64,000 nt of DNA from Apostichopus japonicus (taxonomy: Eukaryota; Echinodermata; Holothuroidea; Aspidochirotida; Stichopodidae), in assembly GCF_037975245.1 (NCBI RefSeq), contig NC_092568.1, positions 12,611,501-12,675,500 on the forward strand. The letters run 5' to 3'. The first letter of the stretch is position 1, and every line of letters begins with the position of its first letter. The notes under the pieces were generated by a model. It saw nothing but the letters and a program-made list of their open reading frames with translations, did no database searches and was not told the origin of the DNA. Shown one piece after another: positions 28,701 through 40,700 of the stretch. Made by a program: the position numbers and the translations under genes.

Positions 28701-31700
28701 GTTAATAATTTATTTCCTGCTTATTTGTGAGATTCCTGTATCTGCTCTAAGTATAGTAACAGCTATATTGTAATGCTTTAACACTTAACTCTTCCAGCTC
28801 CTTGATACTCTTTAAATTCTTCAAACCAAAGAAGTCAGAAACAACCAGCTGTCAATATACTGAACTTATATTATAATATCCAAAGCAAAAATTGATACAT
28901 TCTGATCTTGCATGTATGCTTGTTGAACATAACACATTGATGAATGTTAAAACAAGGGTCGAATTATGGGCATGCTTGCATGCACTCGGTTAAGTCTTCA
29001 GAGAATTGAACTGTCTTGCTAGTGTCACTGTTAGCTACAGCCAGCTGGGACAAATCCCCCTCCCCCCCCCCATACTGTACATTCCTTTCCCTGCTTCAAA
29101 GCACTAGCACTATCAGTTTGAGCTGTATCAATATCATGTTTCTGTCACATAAAACATTAGCAAATGTTTGTACTGTCAGTACATGTGCTTTGAAGCTTGA
29201 TTTAGGAGGATCGTATTGAGTGGTATTAGCAGTAGGAAATTTTCCAACTGGCTGGATTGATCTAATGAATATTCATAAACAATAGATTTTAAAAAAGAGA
29301 GCTATATTTAATTATTTGTCTAACCACTATAACATACCAGTGATATTTACCGTATGAAAGGAGAGTTGGTGGAGCTGGGAAGTACATGTGCTTAGATCTA
29401 AGCAAGCATATTTCAAAATGTTAAAGATATGTGTCATGGTTAGATGATAACCCATAATACAACCCAAGTTTTCTGTGCAGTAAGGGCAGATCTTGAAGGA
29501 GATAGTTTGAACAGACTCTGTTAATTGAAATGGAAATCAAAGACCAAGGCAATTGAATACATATTTATATTTGAAACATTAATGAGTTGGAAAATCAAGA
29601 ACAGTGAGATATCTTCCAGCTTCCACAGGAATTCAAACAGGGTTCAAACCCATATGTTATGGGTATGTCACAATACATGTCCTTCAACACTTTGTTTTTC
29701 CTCTTGTTTCGTTCCGTTTTATTAAACTAGCCTTGCGTAAGATTTCACGAACGGTGGACTCCACGTCCAGTCTGCCGCAACCGTTTCATGGGGAAGACGA
29801 CCACAGAGGTAGTCTTATTGCCTTTTAGCTTGAGGGTCAAAGGTTAAGGGTCAAAGGTTAAGGCATGCTGTCATGTCTTCATTCTTATCTTGTCACCTGT
29901 TTATAGAGTGAGGAGGAGGACGTTGTCCTTGTTGTCTCGTGGAGGCTGCTGGTTCACTCCCATGTTTTGATTGGTGTGATAGTAATTGAAGTCATATTTG
30001 TGTTTCATGGATGGTTTTCGGAATATCAAACAGTTTGCGGGTGCTGAAAAGGCTGACTTTTGTGTCTGTCTGTTGGTTGGTCTTGGACCAAAGATTTTAC
30101 TTAATGGTTTCATTTATCCTGCTGCTTTTAATCATATACACCATTCACACAGTATCAGTCTCTGCATTTTGGTTCATATTTGCCTTGATATAAAGTTTAC
30201 CATAACCAGGGCTTGCTTTGCTGGCAGAAAATTCCTTATTAACCACCAGGAACACTGTTGCATCCATGATTTATAAACATACTCATCTGGGCTTCTAATT
30301 GCAGGTTGAGAGTGACATTTAAAGAGAATCCATATCTCTCATTGATCTATTGAAATATACACCAATCCCCACCCCTCCCCCTCATTTTATTTTCTCCTGT
30401 TTCATATATCTTGGTTCTCTCCGGTGATCACCATTTCCCCAAATTATGAAATCTCATAACTGTATTATGTGATTCAAAGTGCTTGTAAGTATATTTTTTT
30501 TTTGAGGGGAATGTCTATATAAACAAGACAACTGTAATTTTGGATCAGGTGTGGGCCTGATTTCTCTTGGGGGATGGGACGGGAGGGGGAGGAATATGGC
30601 TACTCTTTAACATATTAATGGGAGTCTCACTGTAATGGAACAATGTGTATCACCTGGGGCACATATCATATAGACACTATTAATGCATGCAATAGTGTAG
30701 ATAAATGCACCTCACATAATGTTGGCGATATCCAAGAAAGCATAAATTGCTTAAAGTACAGATGACATGATCAGATACGAGTATGTTGCATTGATAGCTA
30801 TTGATCTTTTTCTGTTTTTTTTTTAATTTTTATTGTTATCATCATCTGTTTTGGCTTGACTTGGATAGAAGAATTCATTTGAAATTCTTGCTGTGATGTG
30901 GCCACATGAGTAGTTTTTGGTCATATTGGTCTTTTATGGTCATATTAACGATAACATTTTAACCTGGTATTGAAAAGTTTATCTCAAATGTAGAGAGCAT
31001 ATAATTTTTTTGTATTTTGCTTTATTTTCTCTGACAATGGACAGCTGCTCTGTCTATGAATATTCATAGTTTACAGCCTATACCTGTATGTCCTGCCATT
31101 GCTGATGTATAAAGTAATAATTTGGCATAAAGTTTTACGTAAACAAATGTAAATGTATGCAGGACAAACTGTTGCTGCTGCATATGTTATCAATGGAATC
31201 GTCTTCATTTTCAGAGGATTTATACTTCTGCAGGATGAGGAGAAAATTAAATTTGGTAGATTTGGTAAAATAAGGTAGATGGATCAAGTACGCCCATGTA
31301 GATGTGGTGGAATGCATGCGAGCTTTGTATACATTTGTAAGTTGAAAAGGTCATCATTATTGGCACCAAATATGGTAGAAAATCCAATCATGGTCATTAA
31401 TTTTCTATTTCGATAAGAATTTGGGGAGAGAATATTGCCTCCTTTCCACATTCATGAATGTAAACATTTGAAAACACATATTTACTTAATATAACAGCTT
31501 GTAGAAGATGACCTTGTGCTATATATGGCTATTAATTCGTATTAAACGTGACATCAAAATAGCCACAGTTGATGTTAGTATATAGGGTGAAATATTATTG
31601 CAAGCAATCCATAACATAAATTGTTACCCTGCACATGCAAAGTGCAAGCTAAGGTAACCTTGGGTGACTGCTCTGGAAGCTAATACTTTCTAGTGTAATT

Positions 31701-34700
31701 GGTGGCTATTCTGTTGCTCTTGAATAAGGTTTATATCAGCATTTGAAGTTTTTTCATTTCCTCCATTAGCTTAGCTTCAGCTTTTGTCCTTTAAGGCATT
31801 CATTTTTTTTCTTTCTACAAGAGACGTTTGCAAGAAATAATCTGCATTTGTTGAATTGTGGGTCAATAATATGCAAGTCAATAATATGCTAATATGTAGT
31901 CCTTAACCTGGCAGTCTCTGTAAAAGACTGTTCAATTAACAGAACTTATTGATAGCCTTTTGCATATTTTAACATATTCACAATGATCCAGGAATACAGG
32001 TATTTATTTTTTACATATAATCATTGAGTTTTCATTGCCAAAGGACAGTTTTTGCTGCCTATCTCTCTCTTTATTGAATTATTGCGTTTCCATCGGACAT
32101 TTGAAATCAAATTATGTTGATATTTATGTAAAAGTGTTGAATGTGTTGATATTTGGCTTCTCAATAATGAAACCTTGGGGTAGTATAGCAATACATCTGA
32201 ATATTTATCAGGGGCAAGCACCTCTGGTGGAAACAAAATCATTTTCCCGTGGATAATGTTCTAAAATCAAAAGTGCTTAAAAATGTTGGGAAATAGCTGT
32301 ATAATAATGGACATTTATGGGAAATAAAATTGAGTTAAAATAGATGGAAAAATATAAATTTGGTCTATTATAGCTTGGTTTTTGAGTGAATGAGTAAAAG
32401 TCAGGTATTTGTTATATCAGCTATAAACTATTGAAGTCAATATTAGGGTCCTTGTGGTTTACACACTATTATGTATGATCACATGAAGGACCAGCTGAAC
32501 TATTGAAGTAGATATTAGGATACTTGTGGTTTACACACTATTGTGTATGATCACATGAAGGACCAGCTGAACTATTGAAGTAGATATTAGGGTCCTTGTG
32601 GTTTACACGGTATGATGTATGATCACATGACGTACCCTGTTTTATCAATGTATTTTTAAAAGATTGCAACAATATTACCTATTCTATATTGATACAATTT
32701 TCTGTATTTTTAGCCGCTAAGAGCAAAATCTCATCTGCATCACTACAGTCGGCTGCTAGTAGTGATTCTCAACCAGGAGGAAACCAAGCCAGCAGTACAG
32801 AAGGTATCAGTCAAAAACTAATAAACACAGACATGATGTAGTGCTTTAAAGATAATTACACCACTCATAGATTCATTACCAGCTACTTTTTTTCTTTTCT
32901 AATCTGACAAGCCATTTATTTGCAATCTATATATATAATTCCTTTCTTTAACTCATAATAGAATTTGGGTTTATGTTAATACTAGTTCCTTAAAATGTGT
33001 TTTGTTGGATGGGACATTTATAAAGACACATATTTATCATAATTTCTATGCAAGTGAAACTTCAAAACTTCAAAAACTCTTTTTTTTTTTTTTTGCTGTA
33101 TGTTAATACACATGTGTGCATGGTTAAACCCATTCAAATTAAATTGGCAACTGAGTTTGCAACTCATTATGAATATGCTGGACGATCCATTCATCCGACT
33201 TAATATAGTTCTTTGTCTCTCGGTGCCTGTCATTGGGAAGGAACCAAATCTGGGCAAAAAGACCTGTTTTATTGGTATATGTAATGGCACAGAACAGCAT
33301 CTAAAGAGTGTAGTTAGGCCATGAGAATGGTGGGTCTTCAATAGTTTCCAATTTGTATATAAATACTGTAGTCTTTGCATTTCTAGCAAATCTGGAGATC
33401 AATTAACCCATTCGATTTTTGGCTAATTGTTGCAAATATTCCTTTATTATTGGATTGTTTCAAATTTTGCAGTTGCCAGTGATGACATAGGTTTAGGTTT
33501 TCCTACAAAATAAACTAATGTACCTCTTACTTTGGTCGGTTGAGTATACCAATGTTAAAACGGTTTTCGTTATTGGAAAAAGCTCCCAACATTTTACCTT
33601 TATTATATTCCAAAAGAAAGTATTGTTTTGATGAGAAAGTAGAAAACCACTTAGCTGAACACTTTTCAGCTCACCTCCACTGAAGTGCCTGCTGTACATA
33701 ATGTTAGTTTAATACAAAAGACATTTAATTGACAGTATGTAAATCTGTATGTGCAACTTAGCAACGGCAGATAAAAAGGAGCTAGTTAATAACTCTGAGA
33801 TGGAAATGTCAAAAGAAGAAAAAATTGTATTCTGTATCTGCCATCTGGTAAAAATAATTTCACAAAATTGCTAGGAATTCACATGATGTATTAAAGGCTA
33901 TCCTTCATTAAAAAAATATATTGAAAATGCTGAAGTAGGGAAGGACAAATATAAACCCAAGGACAATATATAAACTGAGGCAATGATGGTATTGTCCTCC
34001 AGCCATTCTGCAGTGGTAATATATTAGATTAATTTATGGACAGGATGGATGGTTTATATAATATATACTATACATAACCATAAATTAGCATAAATTAGCA
34101 AACCCTGCATCCTTTCAAGCCATTAATATAAAGTTCTCTGTGTTTCTAGCTCCTAAGAGTAAAACATCGACTACATCCCAACCGTCGTTCAGCAGTATCA
34201 GTGAGACAACAGCTGGAGACAGTGAAGGTATATATATACATATATATACTAGTAGTAGTATACCAGTGTCATATATCACCCAGCAGAGCAGCGCTTCAAC
34301 ACATCTTCAATAATAAACCTCTTCCTTATACAGCATATTGACCATATAGTCTCACATGATCATCAAAGAAAAGTGTGCACATTATCTATTGGAAACCATA
34401 AGAGAATGTTGATTTTCCTTCATTCCTACACCCCCCCCCCCCCCCCCCCGTAACCTTCTCATTCCAACATTGTCCAAAAAGTTGGATTGAAATGCTCAAA
34501 TATATTTTAGCATGTATTTTAGTTTGAAACATATGTATATATTACAAAGGCAAGTTTCCAATGTCAAAAAGAACAGGGCTGAAATTTCAAAGCGAATATA
34601 AAGAAGTATTAAAATAATTAATTTTGAAGATATTATTCCATGAATAGTAGCCTTGAATGAAAGATTTCCCCCTGAGGTAAAAGAAAATTTGATACTAACC

Positions 34701-37700
34701 TGAAATATGGATCGTCTTTTGATAGATTTATTCAAATTGTAAGCATGAAAATGCAATAAAGTCTGTTTGCTTTCAATTTAAAGTTATCAGTCCAAATTTC
34801 TGTTGTTATAAACATTGGGGGATCTTATTAACATATCTTTTTCATACCTCTGGGAGAGGTAAAGGCACATCCCCTAAAGAACTTGACTTAAAACTTAAAT
34901 CCTCCACTTTCTTTTATGGTTTCCAGCTCTCTAGATTTCAATGTAGCATTTACTTCTTCTTCATTCTGTTTCTCACCTATTATGTAAATTCCTTTTTGAT
35001 ACACAAAGCACACTTATATCATAAAAATCGGATAAATCAATTGGTAGTGGGAGCACTAACTATTTTAACAATAGAAAAAAACAATATCATTTTTGAAGTT
35101 CATAAATGCAATTACTTTGGATAGATACATGTAAAAAATACCAAACAACATATTGGACACCACTTTTCCATTTTCTGGTTTATAGTGTGTAATAATTTAA
35201 AACACAGTCGTGAATGCTGTTAGTTCACATTTTGAATTTTCACCAGTCACTCCATATAGCACCCGGACTTTTATTTCTTGGTATTGACCCATTAAATCTT
35301 GTTTGCTTGCTGACTAATTTTCTTTTCCTTCTCGCACTTTTAACGACTTATTTGGTGGTTTCAGGATGGGATGTAGATGAAATGTACAGTAGAGGAGAAT
35401 TGACCATTAAGTAGTACCCGGACCTTATTTCTTGGTATTGATGCATTAAATCTTGTTAGCTAGCTGATTAATTTTCCTTCTCGCATTTGTAACGACTTTA
35501 ATATTTGGTGGTTTCCAGGATGAGATGTAGATGTAATGTCAATACAGTAGAGGAGGAATTGACCATTGAGTAGCGACGTTTAGCTAACTTTGCACTGCTA
35601 TCTCTGCTTCTACTATTTTGCAATGTATAGACAATATTTAAATTTGTAAATATTATGCTAATGGTCTGACTTCTTTGTCATTGTATATATGACCTACTGT
35701 ATATACTAAACTATATTCACAATATATTTCATTGTGTTTAACTTTGTATCAGAGGTTTGGCTACCATCCATGTATTTACACAGCTAGTTCGGTTGCCTAG
35801 CGTATGAATATTGTTGGTTTTAACAATATGGGTTTGGTACATTAAACTCAACTGGCTTTGTTTACTGCACTATCTCTCTTTCCTCAGCCAATAAACTTGA
35901 ACAGAAACTAGTTTATTGGTTTGTTTTATGAATGTCACGACAGATGTTTGACAGAAAGTGTCCTTGTTTGACGAAACAAATATCGGTTCGTAAAAGAGTA
36001 GATGTACCACATTTTCATATATAGCTCAGTTGTATCCAGCCTACCTTAATTTGCATATATGAAGTGGGTCTGAAGTTATTATGTCATTATAACCACTGAG
36101 AACCTGTTAAGAACCTGCAAACAGGGACCGTTTTTTGTGGACAAAAAGAAAGGTTTTATAGAATTTATACAGAACATTGTTGACATTATTTGAGTGAATC
36201 TGTTGAGAAGTGTGAAAGCAACCAAGTGGAAAGACAGAGGAGCACCCTGATGTAGCTAAACCAGTACCAATAGTTGGGAGCTATACTGGTCCACCTTACA
36301 TCTCTGACTTAGAGGATTACAGTATATTCTTGAGGACCAAGCTTGATCCATGCAAAGATACACACACACTGAGATGCACAGAGACTTTTAACATGGGATT
36401 GTAAACCATCTTTATTGTGGCAAATCCCACAAAGTACCTATCCATTGAAAAAAAATTGTTATACTGGTTGCTAAGCAAAAATTTCACCTTAGGTAATATA
36501 AATTTAATACTAACAACAGGATAAAATTGGAGCCTAGTTTTAATTGCCATGGTTATGTTCATGCATGGCAACCAACTGAAGCAGGATTTCACCGAGACGT
36601 AGAAACAGAAAGCACTCTGCGAGTGAACTGTACCTGTTATGTTTCCATAATGTATGAAGCAATTATAACCTCACATAAATCTGCTCACAGAGCTCTTTGA
36701 AATGAAAACAGAAAAAGCAATAAAAAAAAATCATGGTGTAGTTTTGGTTTAGTGTTGGAACTGTTGAATATTCATCAGAGCAGATAATGTGTAAATGGTT
36801 CATCCAAAATCTTCAAGTAGAAAGGCAATTTCTGACTCTAATACATGAGTTAAGTTTTAAGTTTTGTTAACAAATAGAGACATTTCATCACCCCTTTACC
36901 TGGGGACATCACATTGGGAAATAGAAACAAGTGTATTTATAAGATTATGCAGTAGCCATATATGATCATTTAATATAAACAATGGATACCTGGTGGTGTT
37001 CTTTTTTTTTGTTGGTAGAGGGAATGCTTGTCAATAGCTGTCCCTAGTATTATCAACCTTTACCAACCTACGCTAATATTCTACAGCATCTTGTCTAAGA
37101 GGAATGAATCTTCATCAATGAACTGATCAGATGACGAGTAGTCTAGCGCCCTTAATTATATGAAAACCTCAAGAGAATATAGTTATTGCCTCTCATTGAA
37201 TTGAAGATAGATTATTCTCTCTGAAAAGAGAGAAATAACAGAAGAAAACCAAAAATGGTTTCGTTCGTTATGAAGTCCTACATCTCAATAAGTATGAAAA
37301 GTTATCAATTGAATAAAAGGTTTCCATCTGATAGCAATCTTTTCATTTTAATATATATCTGTTTAATGTTGTATAGCATCAATATGCAAAAAAACAAGGG
37401 GGGAAAAAATATCTCATTTGTAGAAATGCTGCTGGAAAAAAAGGAGTTGCTTCTCCTTCTAATTATCAATGTTTCTTTATTGTGTGATATTTCAACAGCA
37501 ACAGATGTGTCATATGACATTAAACCCTGGAAAATGAACTTCAATGTAAGGGTCTCTACTTCCTGCAAAACTTTTGCCAAATAAAATTATGAAGAATTTT
37601 CTCCGTATTTGATGTTATTTTCTTGAACAACTTGCTGCAGCATTGAATAATTTGGACTTTATCCTTTTGTTGTCTTCTCCTTTCATTACGTGTAAAAACC

Positions 37701-40700
37701 GTTGTTTATTTCAGAGGCCTTTATTTTGTCCTTAATTTTGCTCTCTTGAATTATTAAAGTTGATGCTTTTGTTTTCTACTTCTGTGTTCAGTGCAGCTTT
37801 GATATACTACCAGCTTTTATACATGTCCACCAATATTTAAAAATTAAGCTACCAAACTGTTTTTTAGTTTTGTTTTTTTTTTAAATTATGAAAATCACAT
37901 TTCTTTTTGCCAAAAATCCATGAAAGGTTTATTACATATTTTTTGTAATTATTTAATTGTTCATGTGTAAAACATGCCTTGTGTTACTTTTGTGACATCT
38001 CATGCCTTTTCATCTTAATGTTTACTCTTATGCTATATTCTATTTAATTTTGCTCTATTTTGCATTTTTTCCCCCTTTTTCCATTGCTACCTTTGCTCAT
38101 GTTTCCCATGTCTCCAGACTATATCCTATTGAGATCCATTCCACTTTTTCCAAAGATAAAGTATATGTGCTGGTTTGTATAGCCAGGATCACAGAGAGCA
38201 TATTCTACTAGAAAGGGAAAAAAAAACAGAAGTTTGCATATTCACAGTTAATCATGGTAAAGGCAACTGGAAATTAAATAATACCTAATAATCAACTAAT
38301 GGTCACTCATGTACTAACATTAAACAAACATTTTTGACTGCCAACCCTCAAAACATCTTCCCGCATGGAGATATGTTGTCTAATTTATTAATCCTCAATG
38401 TGGAGAAAGTATTTAGTAGTGAAAACCTCCCAGAAAAGCACTATTGAAGTGTTTGTAGCAATTGTTTGCTAAATTTTGCCGGTAGCACTGACAACCATGG
38501 AGGAAGTGATGTAATACCCAAGTTATCCAGAAATCCACCAAAATTTATGTATACTGATGAAAAAAAAATTGTCATTTTATCATCTTTAAAGGAGATTTTT
38601 TATTCTGCCAACAACTCATTAATTGTTGTTTACATTCTTTAATATTGTTGTTGCATGCATTCTGTTTGTTTGATGTAATGTTTGTCACCTTGGCTATTTT
38701 GATACATTTTATTTTGATATATTACTAATATCAGTATTTTCTGTTGTGCATGTAAAGCATGTAAGACAATCAATTTGTTTTCATTTTGTTAACCACTAAT
38801 GTTTAAATTTTAGTTCCTGCTGGGTGAGTTTCTTAACTTCTATTAAGTCGTTTAGTACTACTTGCAGTATTTATTTATTTATTTTTATTGTTTTTACTTT
38901 GTTTCCACAAAGTTATATATATTTGTTTACATTTCAAAATGTTTTATATCATACGCTTGCAATGTTCTTATTTATGTAGAGTTTTTCTCACGATTCTTTG
39001 GCCAACAATAGTCAGAAGCAAAACTAATCCTGACCAGAAAAGTTAGATGCAAGTGGATTGATTAGAAATATAATAGATCAATTCTTAAACAAAAATTTAC
39101 ATTGAAAGAAATCTTTTGAAACCTAAGGAATTGACAGAAGATAATATGTTTAACTGGATACTAAAAAATTATAATACAGAAGTCTGAAATTAAGAAAAAC
39201 CATCCTTCTATCAATCTCATTTGAAAAGTGAATTATCAGTAATTTGACTCAACCCAAACCTACTTATGCTTTGTGTTTTCAAATACTGACATTGTATAAC
39301 CATGCCAACTTACACAACTGTAACAAGAACATGTTGTTTTATGCTGGTATGGTATGTTACAGTCCCATCATCCAATTCAATATATTTTCTGCACACATTT
39401 ACATTTCTTGTAACAAAAGATTATGCTTTATATTTATGGCAAGTCACAGATATGTAGCAATGGACACCACTGTTTGCTGGTCAGTTTAATATCATCAAAG
39501 CACTCATTATTCAAAGAACCTCATTTAAATAGAACAAACTGAGAAACAACAAGAAACATTTGAAGTATTTTTTCTTTTTTGCATAATATAATTTCTGAGA
39601 TTATTGTGTAGTCTGCTCTTTTCAAAAGAAAATTAAATTTAGTATATAAGCAACATTTGGTGTTTTCTTTTTAATTTTTTTTTTCATAAATATAATTTCA
39701 GAGATTATTGTGTTGTTTGCCCTTTCAAAAGAAAATTAAATTTAGTATATAAGCCTCTAAATGTTGGCTAATAATTTGTAGTAATTTTTGAACTTCAGTG
39801 TTGAATTTGAAATATTTTGCAATAATACTAGAATACTAATTGACTAGAAATATAGAAACAAATGTGATGGTAGAACTTAGTCAATGATTGTCATAGGCAA
39901 TTATGTGAAGGTTTAAATGGTGGAGAACAAGCAACCTTTCCAGTTTAAGACGGTCAAAAGTTGTTAAGCTAAGTGACATTCTACATTTCTTCTCGTTGAC
40001 GGCTCATTTTCTGCTTCTTGCTCACTTTTTTCCCCTAAATTTCTTCTTTTTTTTCCCCAATCAAGTTAAGTATGTTTTGATGTCTTGTAGCCTAAAGTGT
40101 AAAATTATCACTTGTAGAGTGAAACATGATTGATTACCTTTGAGAAGTGCTCAAAGGTCTGTAAAGGGGGTTTGTTTGGATTTCTGTCTACAAGCCCTTC
40201 TACCTTCAGGAATGGAAATAATGTTTTAGAATTTGACATGCTCTTCGGTGACATTAGTGACAATTGTAAAATTTCGATTTGCAAAATGCTGGAAATGAAA
40301 GTAAAAAGCAACAGCAAGAAAAATAAAACAAAATAATAATCTAAAAAAAAAGAGTGAGCATTGTCAGCTATCAAGTAGAGTACATTAGTGGTATGAATTT
40401 GCCAAAGTGACTCTAATTCAAAAAATGTTGAAGTGTGACTTAGCCAATCATAAACATGTGCTTATTTGTGATTTTTTGTGCTTTAGTTTCAATCCTGTTT
40501 ATAACTATGTACATTATCTTGGACAATTCCAACAGTGAGTAGATTAGGATTAGCGCTATGAGATCTGTATCTCAAACCATTGAAACTGCTTCATCATAGT
40601 CACAATTTGGGGGGGGGGGGTGGAAGGAGGAGGGGGGAGCAAATAGAATTTTGTGCTTTTCTTTTCCTTTCCTCTTATAAATTCAACTTTTCTGATTTGC

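Larger units (their letters stand above)
29861..32713. other. Intron 11 remainder
   Basis: 2.9 kb. Contains a G-quadruplex-type motif at 30569-30589 and a 72-bp tandem repeat at 32426-32637. Open frames such as 29986-30276 show no recognisable protein. Confidence 0.65.

Noticed and set aside
37255-37584. 109-codon + frame with overlapping 91-codon minus frame
   Set aside because: Both strands open over AT-rich sequence, with no similarity or splice context.
38819-38828. 10-nt microexon candidate (ttttag, TTCCTGCTGG, gtgagt)
   Set aside because: Good splice sites, but 10 bases would shift the frame between phase-1 exons 13 and 14.
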